Positions 25,588-34,521 of a stretch of DNA of 64,000 nucleotides are shown in pieces. This DNA comes from Sandaracinomonas limnophila (GTDB taxonomy: Bacteria; Bacteroidota; Bacteroidia; Cytophagales; Spirosomataceae). The notes under the pieces are model-generated. The model made no database searches, was not told the origin of the DNA, and was given only the letters and a program-made list of their open reading frames with translations. The stretch's first letter is position 1, and every line of letters begins with the position of its first letter. Location: assembly GCF_004005965.1 (NCBI RefSeq), contig NZ_SACY01000002.1:248001-312000 (forward strand). Reading direction: 5' to 3'. The position numbers and the translations under genes were made by a program.

Positions 25588-25592
25588 TTTCA

Positions 25593-26915
25593 ATGGAAAA
25601 TATCAGCATTGAACAGTCAGAAGTCATTGCCATCATTGTTTCAATGATTTTTTCGGCATTTTTCTCTGGTGTTGAAATGGCCTTTGTTTCTAGCAACAAA
25701 TTATATTTTGAATTAAAAGCCAAACAAAATCAGTTAAGTGCCAAAATTATGGCCAATTTCAATCAACAGCCATCTCGGTTCATTGGTACCATGTTGATTG
25801 GCAATACTCTTTCCTTGGTTGCCTATGGTATTTTCATGGAGGAGTTTTTGCATCATTTGATTTTGAACCTCATGCCATTCATCACCAATGAAATTGTGGC
25901 ACGTTTATTGGCATCAGTAGTGGCAACTATTTTGATATTAACCACTTCAGAATTCACACCTAAATCAGTCTTTTTGATTAATCCAGATGCCATTTTAGAA
26001 TTCTTGGCAATACCTATTTGGATAATTTATACTCTTATGTTTCCCTTGGTTTGGGCAACCGTCGGACTTTCTAAATGGTTCATCACCAAAGTTCTTCGCT
26101 TAGCCTATTCGGAAGAAAGACCTGCCTTCGGATTAACCGATTTAAACAATTACATCCAAAACCTAAATCGTAAAGTTTCTACAGAAGAGGAAGCAGATGT
26201 GGATACCAAAATTTTTCACAATGCCTTAGAATTTAAAGATGTCCGCGTGCGCGATTGCATGATTCCAAGAACGGAAATCACAGCTATTGACTTAGATGAG
26301 GGTATTGAAGGATTACAAAAAATATTCATTGAAAGTGGTCACTCCAAAGTTTTGGTGTACAAAGAAAACCTGGAGGACGTCATTGGTTACTGTCACTCCT
26401 TAGCCCTATTCAAAAAACCCAAGGACATACAGTCCATTTTAACCACCATCCCAATCGTTCCAGAGGCCATGCCCGCAAATGATTTAATGATTAAGTTTTC
26501 AAAAGAAAGAAAGTCCTTAGCCTTGGTAGTGGATGAATTTGGCAGTACCTCCGGATTGGTTTCCATGGAGGATGTTATGGAACAAATTTTCGGAGAAATT
26601 CAAGATGAATTTGATGATTCGGAGGACTGGACAGAAAAGGTTATTGACGAAAACAATTACATCCTTTCTGCCCGACACGAAATTGATTATTTGAACGAAA
26701 AATTCGAATGGAATTTACCAATTGGCGATTATGAAACTCTGGGTGGATTATTACTTTCCATTTACGAGGACATTCCCCAAGAAAACGAAATCATCATGCT
26801 CGACAATTTCAGTTTCCGTATTTTAACCACTAAAGATGCTAAAATCGAATTGGTAAAAGTAACCTTGACCGGCAAACCTCAAAATAAAAAAGAGGAAAAA
26901 CTAAGAGGACATTAA
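25593..26915 (+). CDS. CNNM/CorC-HlyC family membrane protein (hemolysin-like)
   Basis: 440 aa. An N-terminal DUF21/CNNM membrane domain (FSAFFSGVEMAFVSSNKLYF, GTMLIGNTLSLV) is followed by two CBS domains (RDCMIPRTEITAIDL; LALVVDEFGSTSGLVSMEDVMEQIFGEI, split). A C-terminal CorC_HlyC/transporter-associated domain ends it (LPIGDYETLGGLLLSI). Members act in Mg2+ or Co2+ efflux; GldE of gliding bacteria has the same architecture and cannot be excluded. The 3' end overlaps menF by 15 bases on the opposite strand. Confidence 0.88.
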   Translation: MENISIEQSEVIAIIVSMIFSAFFSGVEMAFVSSNKLYFELKAKQNQLSAKIMANFNQQPSRFIGTMLIGNTLSLVAYGIFMEEFLHHLILNLMPFITNEIVARLLASVVATILILTTSEFTPKSVFLINPDAILEFLAIPIWIIYTLMFPLVWATVGLSKWFITKVLRLAYSEERPAFGLTDLNNYIQNLNRKVSTEEEADVDTKIFHNALEFKDVRVRDCMIPRTEITAIDLDEGIEGLQKIFIESGHSKVLVYKENLEDVIGYCHSLALFKKPKDIQSILTTIPIVPEAMPANDLMIKFSKERKSLALVVDEFGSTSGLVSMEDVMEQIFGEIQDEFDDSEDWTEKVIDENNYILSARHEIDYLNEKFEWNLPIGDYETLGGLLLSIYEDIPQENEIIMLDNFSFRILTTKDAKIELVKVTLTGKPQNKKEEKLRGH

Positions 26916-28016
26916 CACCCCCTTCAGCGTCTTACACTTCAAATTCGTTTCTTCCCATTCTTTTTCCGGAATAGAATCTTCCGTAATGCCACATCCTGCA
27001 TAAAAAATGGCTTGATTGCCTTGAATTTGTACTGTTCGTAAATGCACAAATAATTGAATTTCGTTTTGGAAGCCAATTGGGCCTAAATAACCTGAATACA
27101 TAGCCCTTTCATGCTTTTCAGCCTGCGAAATCCATTGAATTGCCTCCTCTTTTGGGGTGCCACAAACGGCAGAGGTGGGATGCAACAAATCCAACATCGT
27201 GGAAGCCAAATTTTCAACACCCAATGCCTTTGTATCTACTATAAATTCCGATTTCAAATGCATTAAATTGCCTGCAATAACTGTTTTTGGCCCAATTTCC
27301 ACATATTCTCGTAAACGGATTCGCTTGAAACATTCAATAATATAACGACTCACAAAAGCCTGTTCCTCAATCTCTTTTTGTGTCCAACTTGCCTGCTGAA
27401 CAGCTATTTTATTTCCTTTGTCACCCAATGCAGACTGTGTTCCCGCCAAAGAAACTGTTTTAAATATTCCTTCCCCATTTTGAACGACCAAAATTTCTGG
27501 AGTTGCACATAGCCAAACAGAATTTTGAAAAGGCACATAAAAAGCTGCCACTAAAGCATCAGGGTACGCTTTAGATAGCTTAAAAAAGGCTTCAAACAAT
27601 TCAAAACTATTAGGTAATTCTGCTACATCTACCCGAGAAAGCACTACCTTTTGAAAAACGTTTTTTTGAATTTCTTCAATACTTTTACCGACCCATTTCA
27701 CAAATTCATCCTTCCCATTTTGCGAAACTTCTACCTCCGCATTAAATTTCACTTCCGAAATATCTGGTAAATTTCCGACCAAAATTTCATCAGCAGAAAT
27801 AAATATTGGAGCGCCTTGAAAAGGTGCTGTCAAAAATCCTTCCCCTAAATTTTCTACCTCAAAAGCACTAACTTCTTTTCCAACATTGTTGGACTGAATA
27901 AAGGTAAACGTTTCTGCATGAGGAAGTCGCCAAATGGCTTGCGCCAATTTATTCTCTTCCTGAATTTTCCACTTATTTGATAATCCCAGAACCAAATCCT
28001 CCAATCCCTCAGCCAT
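26901..28016 (-). CDS. menF: Isochorismate synthase
   Basis: A 371-aa chorismate-binding enzyme. C-terminal motifs: KVVLSRVD, ATPEILV, SLAGTQ, FIVDTKALG, LHPTSAVCGTPKEEA and RAMYSGYLGPIG. It converts chorismate to isochorismate for menaquinone. The menI-like gene is 1 base upstream, supporting a role in menaquinone synthesis rather than siderophores. Confidence 0.9.
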   Translation of the reverse strand: MAEGLEDLVLGLSNKWKIQEENKLAQAIWRLPHAETFTFIQSNNVGKEVSAFEVENLGEGFLTAPFQGAPIFISADEILVGNLPDISEVKFNAEVEVSQNGKDEFVKWVGKSIEEIQKNVFQKVVLSRVDVAELPNSFELFEAFFKLSKAYPDALVAAFYVPFQNSVWLCATPEILVVQNGEGIFKTVSLAGTQSALGDKGNKIAVQQASWTQKEIEEQAFVSRYIIECFKRIRLREYVEIGPKTVIAGNLMHLKSEFIVDTKALGVENLASTMLDLLHPTSAVCGTPKEEAIQWISQAEKHERAMYSGYLGPIGFQNEIQLFVHLRTVQIQGNQAIFYAGCGITEDSIPEKEWEETNLKCKTLKGVLMSS

Positions 28017-28017
28017 T

Positions 28018-28443
28018 TTATTTTCTTCGTATAATTGAAACGGTTAATCGACTCGCACAAATCATTTCTCCCAATTCATTAAAAATTTTAATATCATATA
28101 CATGCATATTCTTTCCAATTCGCAAAGGGCGACATTCGCCATATACAAATCCTTCCCTTGCAGATTTCAAATGATTGGCATTTATTTCAACTCCCACAGC
28201 CATTTCGGAGTTTGAATCCTCAACAGCCAAATTCGCTGCAACAGAGCCTAAGGTTTCAGCTAAAACAACGGAGGCACCGCCGTGTAAAAGTCCAAAAGGC
28301 TGCTTAGTTCGGTGATCCACTGGCATTTTGGCTTTCAAAAATTCACTTGAAATTTCTGTAAACTCAATTCCCAAATGTTCCAACATATTGCCCTTACACA
28401 GGGCATTTAATTGTTCCACCGATTTACCTTCCACCTTAAACAT
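28018..28443 (-). CDS. menI: Hotdog thioesterase, probable DHNA-CoA hydrolase
   Basis: A 141-aa hotdog domain. Its active-site helix PFGLLHGGASVVLAETLGS closely resembles E. coli MenI/YdiI, and VGVEINANHLKSAREGFV is the matching second region. It would release DHNA from DHNA-CoA. It is upstream of and in tandem with menF. Confidence 0.85.
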   Translation of the reverse strand: MFKVEGKSVEQLNALCKGNMLEHLGIEFTEISSEFLKAKMPVDHRTKQPFGLLHGGASVVLAETLGSVAANLAVEDSNSEMAVGVEINANHLKSAREGFVYGECRPLRIGKNMHVYDIKIFNELGEMICASRLTVSIIRRK

Positions 28444-28510
28444 AATTGTATTATTTTTGCCTCGTAAAATTCGGAATAAATTTACATTTTAAACCTCCCA
28501 AACTCAAAAA

Positions 28511-29164
28511 ATGTTGCATCCCATCAAAGAAATTTATTTAATTCGCCACGGAGAAACCGATTTCAATCGACAAGGCGTTGTCCAAGGCTCCGGCATCGAT
28601 AGCGATTTAAATGAATTGGGACAAAAACAAGCACAATCTTTTTTTGAATTTTACAAGCATTTGAATTTCGACAAAATCTATACTTCCAAGCTGAAACGTA
28701 CACATCAGTCAGTTCAAGGATTTATCGACAAAGGCTTTGCATGGGAACAACACGAAGGTCTAAACGAGATTTCTTGGGGAAACAAGGAAGGAAAAGAATC
28801 CACTGATGAGGACCAAAAATATTACAAAAACCTTGTTCGTGACTGGCGGGCTGGTAATGTTCACATCCCATCAGAAGAAGGAGAAAGTCCAATTGATGTG
28901 CTGGAACGACAAAAACCAGTGGTGGATTTAATGATTTCTCGACAAGCAGAAGAAAATATATTAATCGCAATGCACGGTCGTGCTATGCGTGTTTTGTTAA
29001 CTCATTTATTTGAAAAACCTTTACACCACATGGACGAATACAAACACACCAATTTGTGCTTGTACAGAATCCAATACAATTACAACGAGGGTAAGTTCAA
29101 ATTGCTGGATGCTTGCAACATTGATCATTTAAAACACTTAACTGATACTTTCTCCCCGGTTTAA
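28511..29164 (+). CDS. Histidine phosphatase family protein
   Basis: 217 aa with the phosphoglycerate-mutase-like motif LIRHGETDFNRQGVVQG (RHG) near the N-terminus, YTSKLKRTHQSV and a second catalytic His in NILIAMHGRAMRVLL. It is a phosphomonoesterase of the cobC/gpmB type; the substrate is unknown. Confidence 0.9.
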   Translation: MLHPIKEIYLIRHGETDFNRQGVVQGSGIDSDLNELGQKQAQSFFEFYKHLNFDKIYTSKLKRTHQSVQGFIDKGFAWEQHEGLNEISWGNKEGKESTDEDQKYYKNLVRDWRAGNVHIPSEEGESPIDVLERQKPVVDLMISRQAEENILIAMHGRAMRVLLTHLFEKPLHHMDEYKHTNLCLYRIQYNYNEGKFKLLDACNIDHLKHLTDTFSPV

Positions 29165-29221
29165 TCCTTTCAACACAAATATTTTTGTAATTTTTAGGTC
29201 TTTCGTAACTTCATTGTTTAT

Positions 29222-30280
29222 ATGCGGGCCGCTCGACAAAAATTATATTGGAAGTTTCAAATCATTGCCTGGTGTGCTTGGGTGACTAATGAAACTTTAC
29301 TTTACATTAACCTTTTCGGTTGGAAATGGGAATGGATGATTTCTGCCGTTTTAAATGTTATTTTCGGTATTTCAATCACGCATTATTATCGTTATTTGAA
29401 CGAAAAACACCAGTGGCTAAATAGAAAAAGTAGCTTTGTGATTCGCACGCAAGTAATTGCCATTGGGGGTATTGCCTTTCTTTTGACTTTGTTCAACATT
29501 TTTATCGACCACTTTATTCTGCAAACCAATTTTCAAATGTATTTGAATGCCTTTTACCTGCTTCAAGTATTTTTCAATTTCAGCAAACCCGTTTCCATTT
29601 GGATTTTGATTTATTATTTCTACCAAAATTCTCAAAAACAATTGGTGATGCAGCGAAAAAATGATCAATTGGAATTGACCGTTCAAGAATCAGAAGGAAG
29701 AATTCTAAGGGCTCAAATGAATCCGCATTTCGTATTCAATGCCTTAAACAGCATAAAGGCATTGATTCTGGAAAATCCCAAAAAGGCTCGAGAAAGCATT
29801 AATAACCTTTCCAAATTATTACGTAGTTCATTACTCACTGAACGGAAAAAGACAATTCCTTTAAGTGAAGAAATAGAAACTATTGTGGAATATTTGGAAT
29901 TGGAAAAAATCAGATACGAGGAACGTTTAACTTATTCTATCGAGATTCAGGACGCATGTAAAAATATTCAAGTACCTCCAATGCTCATTCAAACCTTAGT
30001 AGAAAATGGCATCAAACACGGTATTTCGCAAACGATTGCCGGCGGCACCATTCAAATCAAGGCTGTTTGTAAAGAAAATCATGCCGAAATTTCAGTGCAA
30101 AATCCTGGCAAATTGAATGAAGATATTTTAGAAGACGACAAAGGCGTTGGATTAGAAAATTCTAAATTCCGACTCAAATTGCTGTTTGGCGATAAGGCAG
30201 AAATCAGTCTACATCAATTACCCAACGAAAAAGTTGAAGCTTTAATCACTATACCCAACATAAATCAAGAAAAATTATGA
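29222..30280 (+). CDS. LytS-like sensor histidine kinase
   Basis: 352 aa. Four N-terminal helices are followed by a His_kinase domain (PF06580 type): LRAQMNPHFVFNALNSIKAL with the phosphoacceptor His, then PPMLIQTLVENGIKHGI (N-box) and GVGLENSKFRLKLLFG (G-box). It overlaps the response-regulator gene by 4 bases. The ligand is not evident; the sensor is entirely membrane-embedded. Confidence 0.93.
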   Translation: MRAARQKLYWKFQIIAWCAWVTNETLLYINLFGWKWEWMISAVLNVIFGISITHYYRYLNEKHQWLNRKSSFVIRTQVIAIGGIAFLLTLFNIFIDHFILQTNFQMYLNAFYLLQVFFNFSKPVSIWILIYYFYQNSQKQLVMQRKNDQLELTVQESEGRILRAQMNPHFVFNALNSIKALILENPKKARESINNLSKLLRSSLLTERKKTIPLSEEIETIVEYLELEKIRYEERLTYSIEIQDACKNIQVPPMLIQTLVENGIKHGISQTIAGGTIQIKAVCKENHAEISVQNPGKLNEDILEDDKGVGLENSKFRLKLLFGDKAEISLHQLPNEKVEALITIPNINQEKL

Positions 30281-31017
30281 AAGCAATCATTATCGACGAC
30301 GAGCGACTAGCTAGAACCGAATTGAAACATTTGTTGGAAAATTTTCCACAAATTGAAGTTGTTGCAGAGGCCTCCAATACAACTGAGGGTGAACAATTAA
30401 TTGAAGAACACCAACCCGACGTAATTTTCTTGGACGTTCAAATGCCAGGAAAAACTGGTTTGGAATGGGTAGAGGAATACGACGGATTCATGCCCGAGGT
30501 AATTTTCACCACTGCCTACAATGAATTTGCCCTAAAAGCTTTTGAAGTAAATGCCCTAGACTATTTATTGAAACCCATTGAATTGAGTCGATTGAGTGAA
30601 GCCATTTATAAATTAGAAAAGCGATTAGGCTTTCAAAAATCGCAACATGAGATCTCTGAACTTCGACAAAAAAATTACCTAACAGCACAAGACCAAATAT
30701 TTATCAAAGACGGTGAAAAATGTTGGTTTGTACGTTTAGAAAAAGTTCGCTTATGTGAATCCATGGGCAATTATGTCCGTTTATTTTTCGACGATCAAAA
30801 ACCTTTGGTACTTAAATCGCTAAATGCTTTGGAAGAGCGACTAGACCCCAAAGTGTTTTTCAGGGCCAACAGAAAACACATCATCAATTTAAATTTTATT
30901 GATAAAATTGAGCCTTGGTTTTCGGGCGGATTACAAGTTACTTTGATTGGCAAAGGAGAAAAAATTGAAATTTCCAGACGACAATCCATCCGCTTCAAAG
31001 AGTTGTTATCCCTCTAA
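30277..31017 (+). CDS. LytTR-family response regulator
   Basis: 246 aa. A receiver domain (DDE at 7-9, phosphoacceptor Asp in VIFLDVQMPGKTG, TTAYNEFALKAF, LDYLLKPIE) is joined to a C-terminal LytTR DNA-binding domain (FIKDGEKCWFVRLEKV, VFFRANRKHIINL). It is the partner of the upstream kinase; targets are unknown. Confidence 0.95.
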   Translation: MKAIIIDDERLARTELKHLLENFPQIEVVAEASNTTEGEQLIEEHQPDVIFLDVQMPGKTGLEWVEEYDGFMPEVIFTTAYNEFALKAFEVNALDYLLKPIELSRLSEAIYKLEKRLGFQKSQHEISELRQKNYLTAQDQIFIKDGEKCWFVRLEKVRLCESMGNYVRLFFDDQKPLVLKSLNALEERLDPKVFFRANRKHIINLNFIDKIEPWFSGGLQVTLIGKGEKIEISRRQSIRFKELLSL

Positions 31018-31097
31018 AAGCCACTGAAATAGGATTTTTCCCAAAAATCTTGTAATTTTGAAGGTTTATTGGAAACAAGTAAATAAAAATTAGCCCT

Positions 31098-31760
31098 ATG
31101 ACCATTCACAGAGAAGGTAGAAGTTTATTAATCAGTTCCTTACTAATTGTTTTAGCCATCAACGCGGCTATGGCATATTTTTTCCCAGAGTCGGCTTTGG
31201 CGAGAGAAATTGTAATTATCATAACTTCCCTTTTTTACTTGGTTATTTTGCAATTTTTCAGAGTTCCTAAACGCGTAACAGAGATCAACCCAAATCACGT
31301 AATTGCTCCAGCAGATGGCAAGGTAGTGGTTATTGAAGAAACGGTTGAAACAGAATATTTCAAAGGTCCAAGAAGACAAGTTTCCATCTTCATGTCGCCC
31401 ATAAACGTACACGTAAACTTCAATCCTATTTCAGGCATTGTATCATACTTTAAATACCACCCAGGCAAGTATTTAGTTGCTTGGCACCCAAAATCGAGTA
31501 CCGAAAACGAGCGTACAACAGTTGTAGTTAAAAACGAAGCGGGAACTGAAATCCTATTCCGTCAAATTGCAGGAGCCTTAGCAAAACGTATCTGCTGGTA
31601 CGTAAAAGAAGGCGATTCAGTTACTCAAGGAAATGAATTCGGTTTCATTAAATTCGGCTCCAGGATTGACATCTACCTTCCCCTAGACGCAGAAATCTGC
31701 GTTAATTTAAATGATAAGCCGGTTGGGGGAGAGACTGTGATTGCGAAGTTAAATATGTAA
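31098..31760 (+). CDS. psd: Phosphatidylserine decarboxylase proenzyme
   Basis: A 220-aa short-form archaeal/Bacteroidota-type Psd with an N-terminal helix pair and VIAPADGKVVVIEE, FMSPINVHVNF and YHPGKYLVAWHPKSS. The self-cleavage site is EFGFIKFGSRIDIYLP, where the Ser of FGS becomes the pyruvoyl group. It makes phosphatidylethanolamine. The TAA stop lies within the first unit of a heptad array (G-TAA-GAG). Confidence 0.95.
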   Translation: MTIHREGRSLLISSLLIVLAINAAMAYFFPESALAREIVIIITSLFYLVILQFFRVPKRVTEINPNHVIAPADGKVVVIEETVETEYFKGPRRQVSIFMSPINVHVNFNPISGIVSYFKYHPGKYLVAWHPKSSTENERTTVVVKNEAGTEILFRQIAGALAKRICWYVKEGDSVTQGNEFGFIKFGSRIDIYLPLDAEICVNLNDKPVGGETVIAKLNM

Positions 31761-31791
31761 GAGGTAAGAGGTAAGAGGTAAGAGGTAAGAG
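31757..31791 (+). repeat. Left array of element 2 (five perfect heptads)
   Basis: Five exact GTAAGAG units. The psd stop codon TAA (31758-31760) lies in unit one, and a partial unit runs to the 4HB stop codon. Confidence 0.95.
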
Positions 31792-31795
31792 GTTT

Positions 31796-32146
31796 TTAAA
31801 TTCCTTTGAGCTTTTTAATAATTGTAATAAGAATTTTTAAAATTTCTTCGCCTTTTTCAAATAAGATTTGATACTGTTCAAGGGAAATAACCTGTGATTT
31901 AAATAATAAATCTAGCCAAAACAGAGTTTCGTTAATTTCCTTTAAGGAAATGGCATATTTATGAATCAAATCATTTCTTGATTCACTATATTTTGCTTCC
32001 CAAATATTTGCACCAACACTTGTTGAAGATCTGAATATTTGATCTGCGATTACAAATTCTTTTTTGAACTTTAAAAGATGATTTAAGTCTTTTATTTGAA
32101 TTGCAAAATTTATTGCTTTTTCTTGAAGATTGGAGTAGTTAGGCAT
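31796..32146 (-). CDS. Four-helix-bundle protein (S23/IVP-like), second subfamily
   Basis: 116 aa from the ATG at 32146 (an upstream TTG adds two residues). It is all-helical and has the family signature in altered form: DQIFRSSTSVGANIWEAKYS. Apart from DQIFR-S-S---NI-E it differs widely from the protein at 17902, so the two are not a recent duplication. Its C-terminus is basic (IIKKLKGI). It is enclosed by inverted heptad arrays. A TAAAATTTG box (one base longer than TAnnTTTG) ends a few bases before the ATG. Confidence 0.87.
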   Translation of the reverse strand: MPNYSNLQEKAINFAIQIKDLNHLLKFKKEFVIADQIFRSSTSVGANIWEAKYSESRNDLIHKYAISLKEINETLFWLDLLFKSQVISLEQYQILFEKGEEILKILITIIKKLKGI

Positions 32147-32218
32147 TCTCAAATTTTATCATTTTTTGTTATGTTACAATGCAAAAAACTGATAATTTTC
32201 AAAACATCTTACACTCAC

Positions 32219-32309
32219 TTACCTCTTACCTATTACCTCTTACCTATTACCTCTTACCTATTACCTCTTACCTCTTACCTCTTACCTCTTACCTCTTACC
32301 TCTTACCTC
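32219..32309 (-). repeat. Right array of element 2 (thirteen heptads)
   Basis: Thirteen contiguous TTACCTn units on the plus strand with n = C A C A C A C C C C C C C. The alternating then homogeneous pattern suggests stepwise or blockwise expansion. The array ends 2 bases from the DPP IV stop codon. Confidence 0.97.
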
Positions 32310-32311
32310 CC

Positions 32312-34516
32312 CTACAGTTTCCTCAGCAAAAAATCCGTCATCATCTGATACAAATGTAATCTGGTTACTCCTCCAGAGATGCCGTGGTTACGGTTAGGAT
32401 AATAGAAACTTTCAAATTGTTTGTTGGCTTTGATTAGGGCATCTTGAAGCGCAACTGCGTTTTGGAAATGCACGTTATCGTCACCCGTGCCATGCACTAA
32501 CAATAAATTCCCTTTCAATTTATTTACATGACTCACTGGAGAGTTGTCATCATATCCGGCAGCGTTGTCTTGTGGTAGGCCTTGGTATCTTTCCGTATAA
32601 ATAGAATCATAAAAACGCCAGTTGGTAACGGGTGCAACCGCAATGGCTGCCTTAAATACATCTGCTCCTTGCATTAGGCAGTTAGACGACATATATCCGC
32701 CATAACTCCATCCCCAAATACCAATTCTACTTGCATCTACATAAGGCAATTTACCAATCCATTTGGCAGCAGAAATTTGATCTTGCACCTCGTATTTTCC
32801 TAGATTTTTGTACGTAATTCGCTTGAAATCCACCCCTCTGGCACCTGTTCCGCGATTATCCACACAGAAAATCAAGTACCCTTTATCCATCAAATGTTGA
32901 TACCAGATAAAGTCTTGTCCACCCCAAGTATCTAAAACCTGTTGAGAACCGGGACCACCATATACATGCATCAACACTGCATATTTTTTCGCGGGATCAA
33001 AGTTGCGTGGCTTTATCCAGTAACCATTTAATTCCACACCATTTTCCAAAGGCACTTTAATGAATTCACGGAAGTTAAATCCATACTCTTTAAACTGCTG
33101 CTTTAACTTATTATTTTCTTCCAACACACGTACCAATGCTCCAGATCTCTCTTTTAATTGAATAGATAGAGGTTCTGTCGCAGAATTGTGACTTAAGGTG
33201 TACAATGAAAAATCTGAACTAAAATTAGCCGAGTTGGTACCCCCTTTTTGAGAAATCATTTGCTTGCCTGACCCATCGAAATTAATTTGATATACTTCAC
33301 GTTGAATGGGTGAAATCTCGGCGGAAGAGAAATAAATCACTTGATTTTTTTCATCAACCCCATATAAATTAGCAACCTCCCAATTACCAGTAGTAATTGC
33401 CTTTAAATTACCACTTGCAATATCACCAAGATATAAATGCTTAAATCCACTTTTTTCAGAGGTGAAAATAAAACTTTTGTTGTCATTCAAATAGGTTAAA
33501 TCATCTCCAATGGATTCAATTTCTAAGGAAGTTTTGCTGTCTTCTTGATAAATAACAGAATTTTTTCCTGTATTCGCATTTGCATGCAGAAGATCCAAAT
33601 GGTTTTGCAAACGATTCAACCTCATCAAGGAAAGTATGTTAGCATCTTTCGTCCATTGCATACGAGCAATGTATTGATTCGTTTCTGCACCCACATCAAC
33701 TTTCACTGTTTTTGAAGTCGGCAAATGAAATACCGAAATACTTACAGTAGAATTTGCCTCCCCTGCTTTAGGATATTTATAGCGGTAATCCTTCGGATAC
33801 AAATCTCCCCACATTTGCATATTGTACTCAGGAACTTTTGTTTCGTCGAAGGTATAAAAAGCAATTTTTTTGCTATCTGGCGACCAGAAAAAGGCCTTTG
33901 CGAAAGAGAATTCCTCCTCATACACCCAGTCGCAAGTACCGTTAATTATCTTATTTAATTTTCCTGAAGTTGTGATTGCTTTTTCAGTACCCGATTTCAA
34001 ATCCACCACATAAATATTGTTTTCTCGCACAAATGCAACTGAATTTCCGTCTGGAGAAAAACTTGCGTGCATTTGTTTTCCTTTGGTAGACAATTTTTTC
34101 AAACTGCCATTTGTGGCATCAAAAACATAATTTTCTTCCTTAGAACTTCTTCTATAAATTGGCTCGGACTCAGTTTCAATTAAAATTTTCTTCTCATCAG
34201 CTGAAAAAGTAAATTGCTCCATTCGGATCGTTTTTCCTGCTGCAGTTTTGGTTTTCTCTTGATCAAAAAGAACCTCAAATTTCATCGGGTCAATGGCATC
34301 ATATTTAATAATTTTACCCTCTTTCAATGCAGCATAATGTTTTCCATCTTTTGTCCAATTAAAGTTTTGGATGGAGCTTTGTCGGAAAGTATAGGTCTTC
34401 CAAATATCTTCTAGGCTTACTGATTTTTGAGCAAAAGCAGAAGAGGTAAGAAGCAAAAAGTAAAAGGTAAGAGGTAAGAGGTAAGAGGTAAGAGATTGCT
34501 GATGTTTGGTGTTCAT
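32312..34516 (-). CDS. Dipeptidyl peptidase IV-type S9 peptidase
   Basis: 734 aa. An N-terminal signal peptide is followed by a beta-propeller (about 40-470) and a prolyl-oligopeptidase catalytic domain. The nucleophile is GIWGWSYGGYMS, and the catalytic His and Asp lie in YPNRNHGISG and LVHGTGDDNVHF. It is a periplasmic dipeptidase for X-Pro peptides. The hydrophobic core of the signal peptide (SLTSYLLPLTFYFLLLTSSA) is encoded by seven consecutive heptad repeats, an unusual origin. The stop codon TAG is 2 bases from another heptad array. Confidence 0.95.
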   Translation of the reverse strand: MNTKHQQSLTSYLLPLTFYFLLLTSSAFAQKSVSLEDIWKTYTFRQSSIQNFNWTKDGKHYAALKEGKIIKYDAIDPMKFEVLFDQEKTKTAAGKTIRMEQFTFSADEKKILIETESEPIYRRSSKEENYVFDATNGSLKKLSTKGKQMHASFSPDGNSVAFVRENNIYVVDLKSGTEKAITTSGKLNKIINGTCDWVYEEEFSFAKAFFWSPDSKKIAFYTFDETKVPEYNMQMWGDLYPKDYRYKYPKAGEANSTVSISVFHLPTSKTVKVDVGAETNQYIARMQWTKDANILSLMRLNRLQNHLDLLHANANTGKNSVIYQEDSKTSLEIESIGDDLTYLNDNKSFIFTSEKSGFKHLYLGDIASGNLKAITTGNWEVANLYGVDEKNQVIYFSSAEISPIQREVYQINFDGSGKQMISQKGGTNSANFSSDFSLYTLSHNSATEPLSIQLKERSGALVRVLEENNKLKQQFKEYGFNFREFIKVPLENGVELNGYWIKPRNFDPAKKYAVLMHVYGGPGSQQVLDTWGGQDFIWYQHLMDKGYLIFCVDNRGTGARGVDFKRITYKNLGKYEVQDQISAAKWIGKLPYVDASRIGIWGWSYGGYMSSNCLMQGADVFKAAIAVAPVTNWRFYDSIYTERYQGLPQDNAAGYDDNSPVSHVNKLKGNLLLVHGTGDDNVHFQNAVALQDALIKANKQFESFYYPNRNHGISGGVTRLHLYQMMTDFLLRKL
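34446..34494 (+). repeat. Heptad array inside the DPP IV signal-peptide codons
   Basis: Seven contiguous 7-bp units on the plus strand: GTAAGAA, GCAAAAA, GTAAAAG, then GTAAGAG four times. The last four match element 2 exactly. Read on the minus strand they encode the signal-peptide core. Confidence 0.93.
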
Positions 34517-34521
34517 AGGAA

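Larger units (their letters stand above)
31757..32309. mobile_element. Four-helix-bundle element 2: inverted heptad arrays around a 4HB gene
   Basis: A 553-bp segment between the convergent psd and DPP IV genes. The left array is five GTAAGAG units, the right array is thirteen inverted units (TTACCTC/TTACCTA), with one four-helix-bundle gene on the minus strand between. The plan and size match element 1 at 17.7 kb, with different repeat and protein sequences. No transposase is present; mobility is inference. Confidence 0.55.

Noticed and set aside
25593-26915. Gliding protein GldE
   Set aside because: The CNNM-CBS-CorC architecture fits, but nothing in the sequence or neighbours separates GldE from general CNNM/hemolysin-like proteins.
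31098-31760. psd promoter from TAATTTTG near 31050
   Set aside because: The -7 box matches but no TTTG is present 17-21 bases upstream, so it was not listed as a feature.
32179-32397. Plus-strand reading frames through the heptad array encoding repeated SYLLPLT
   Set aside because: They exist only because 7-bp units lack stops in that frame. They have no start context or homology, and they run into the DPP IV gene on the other strand.
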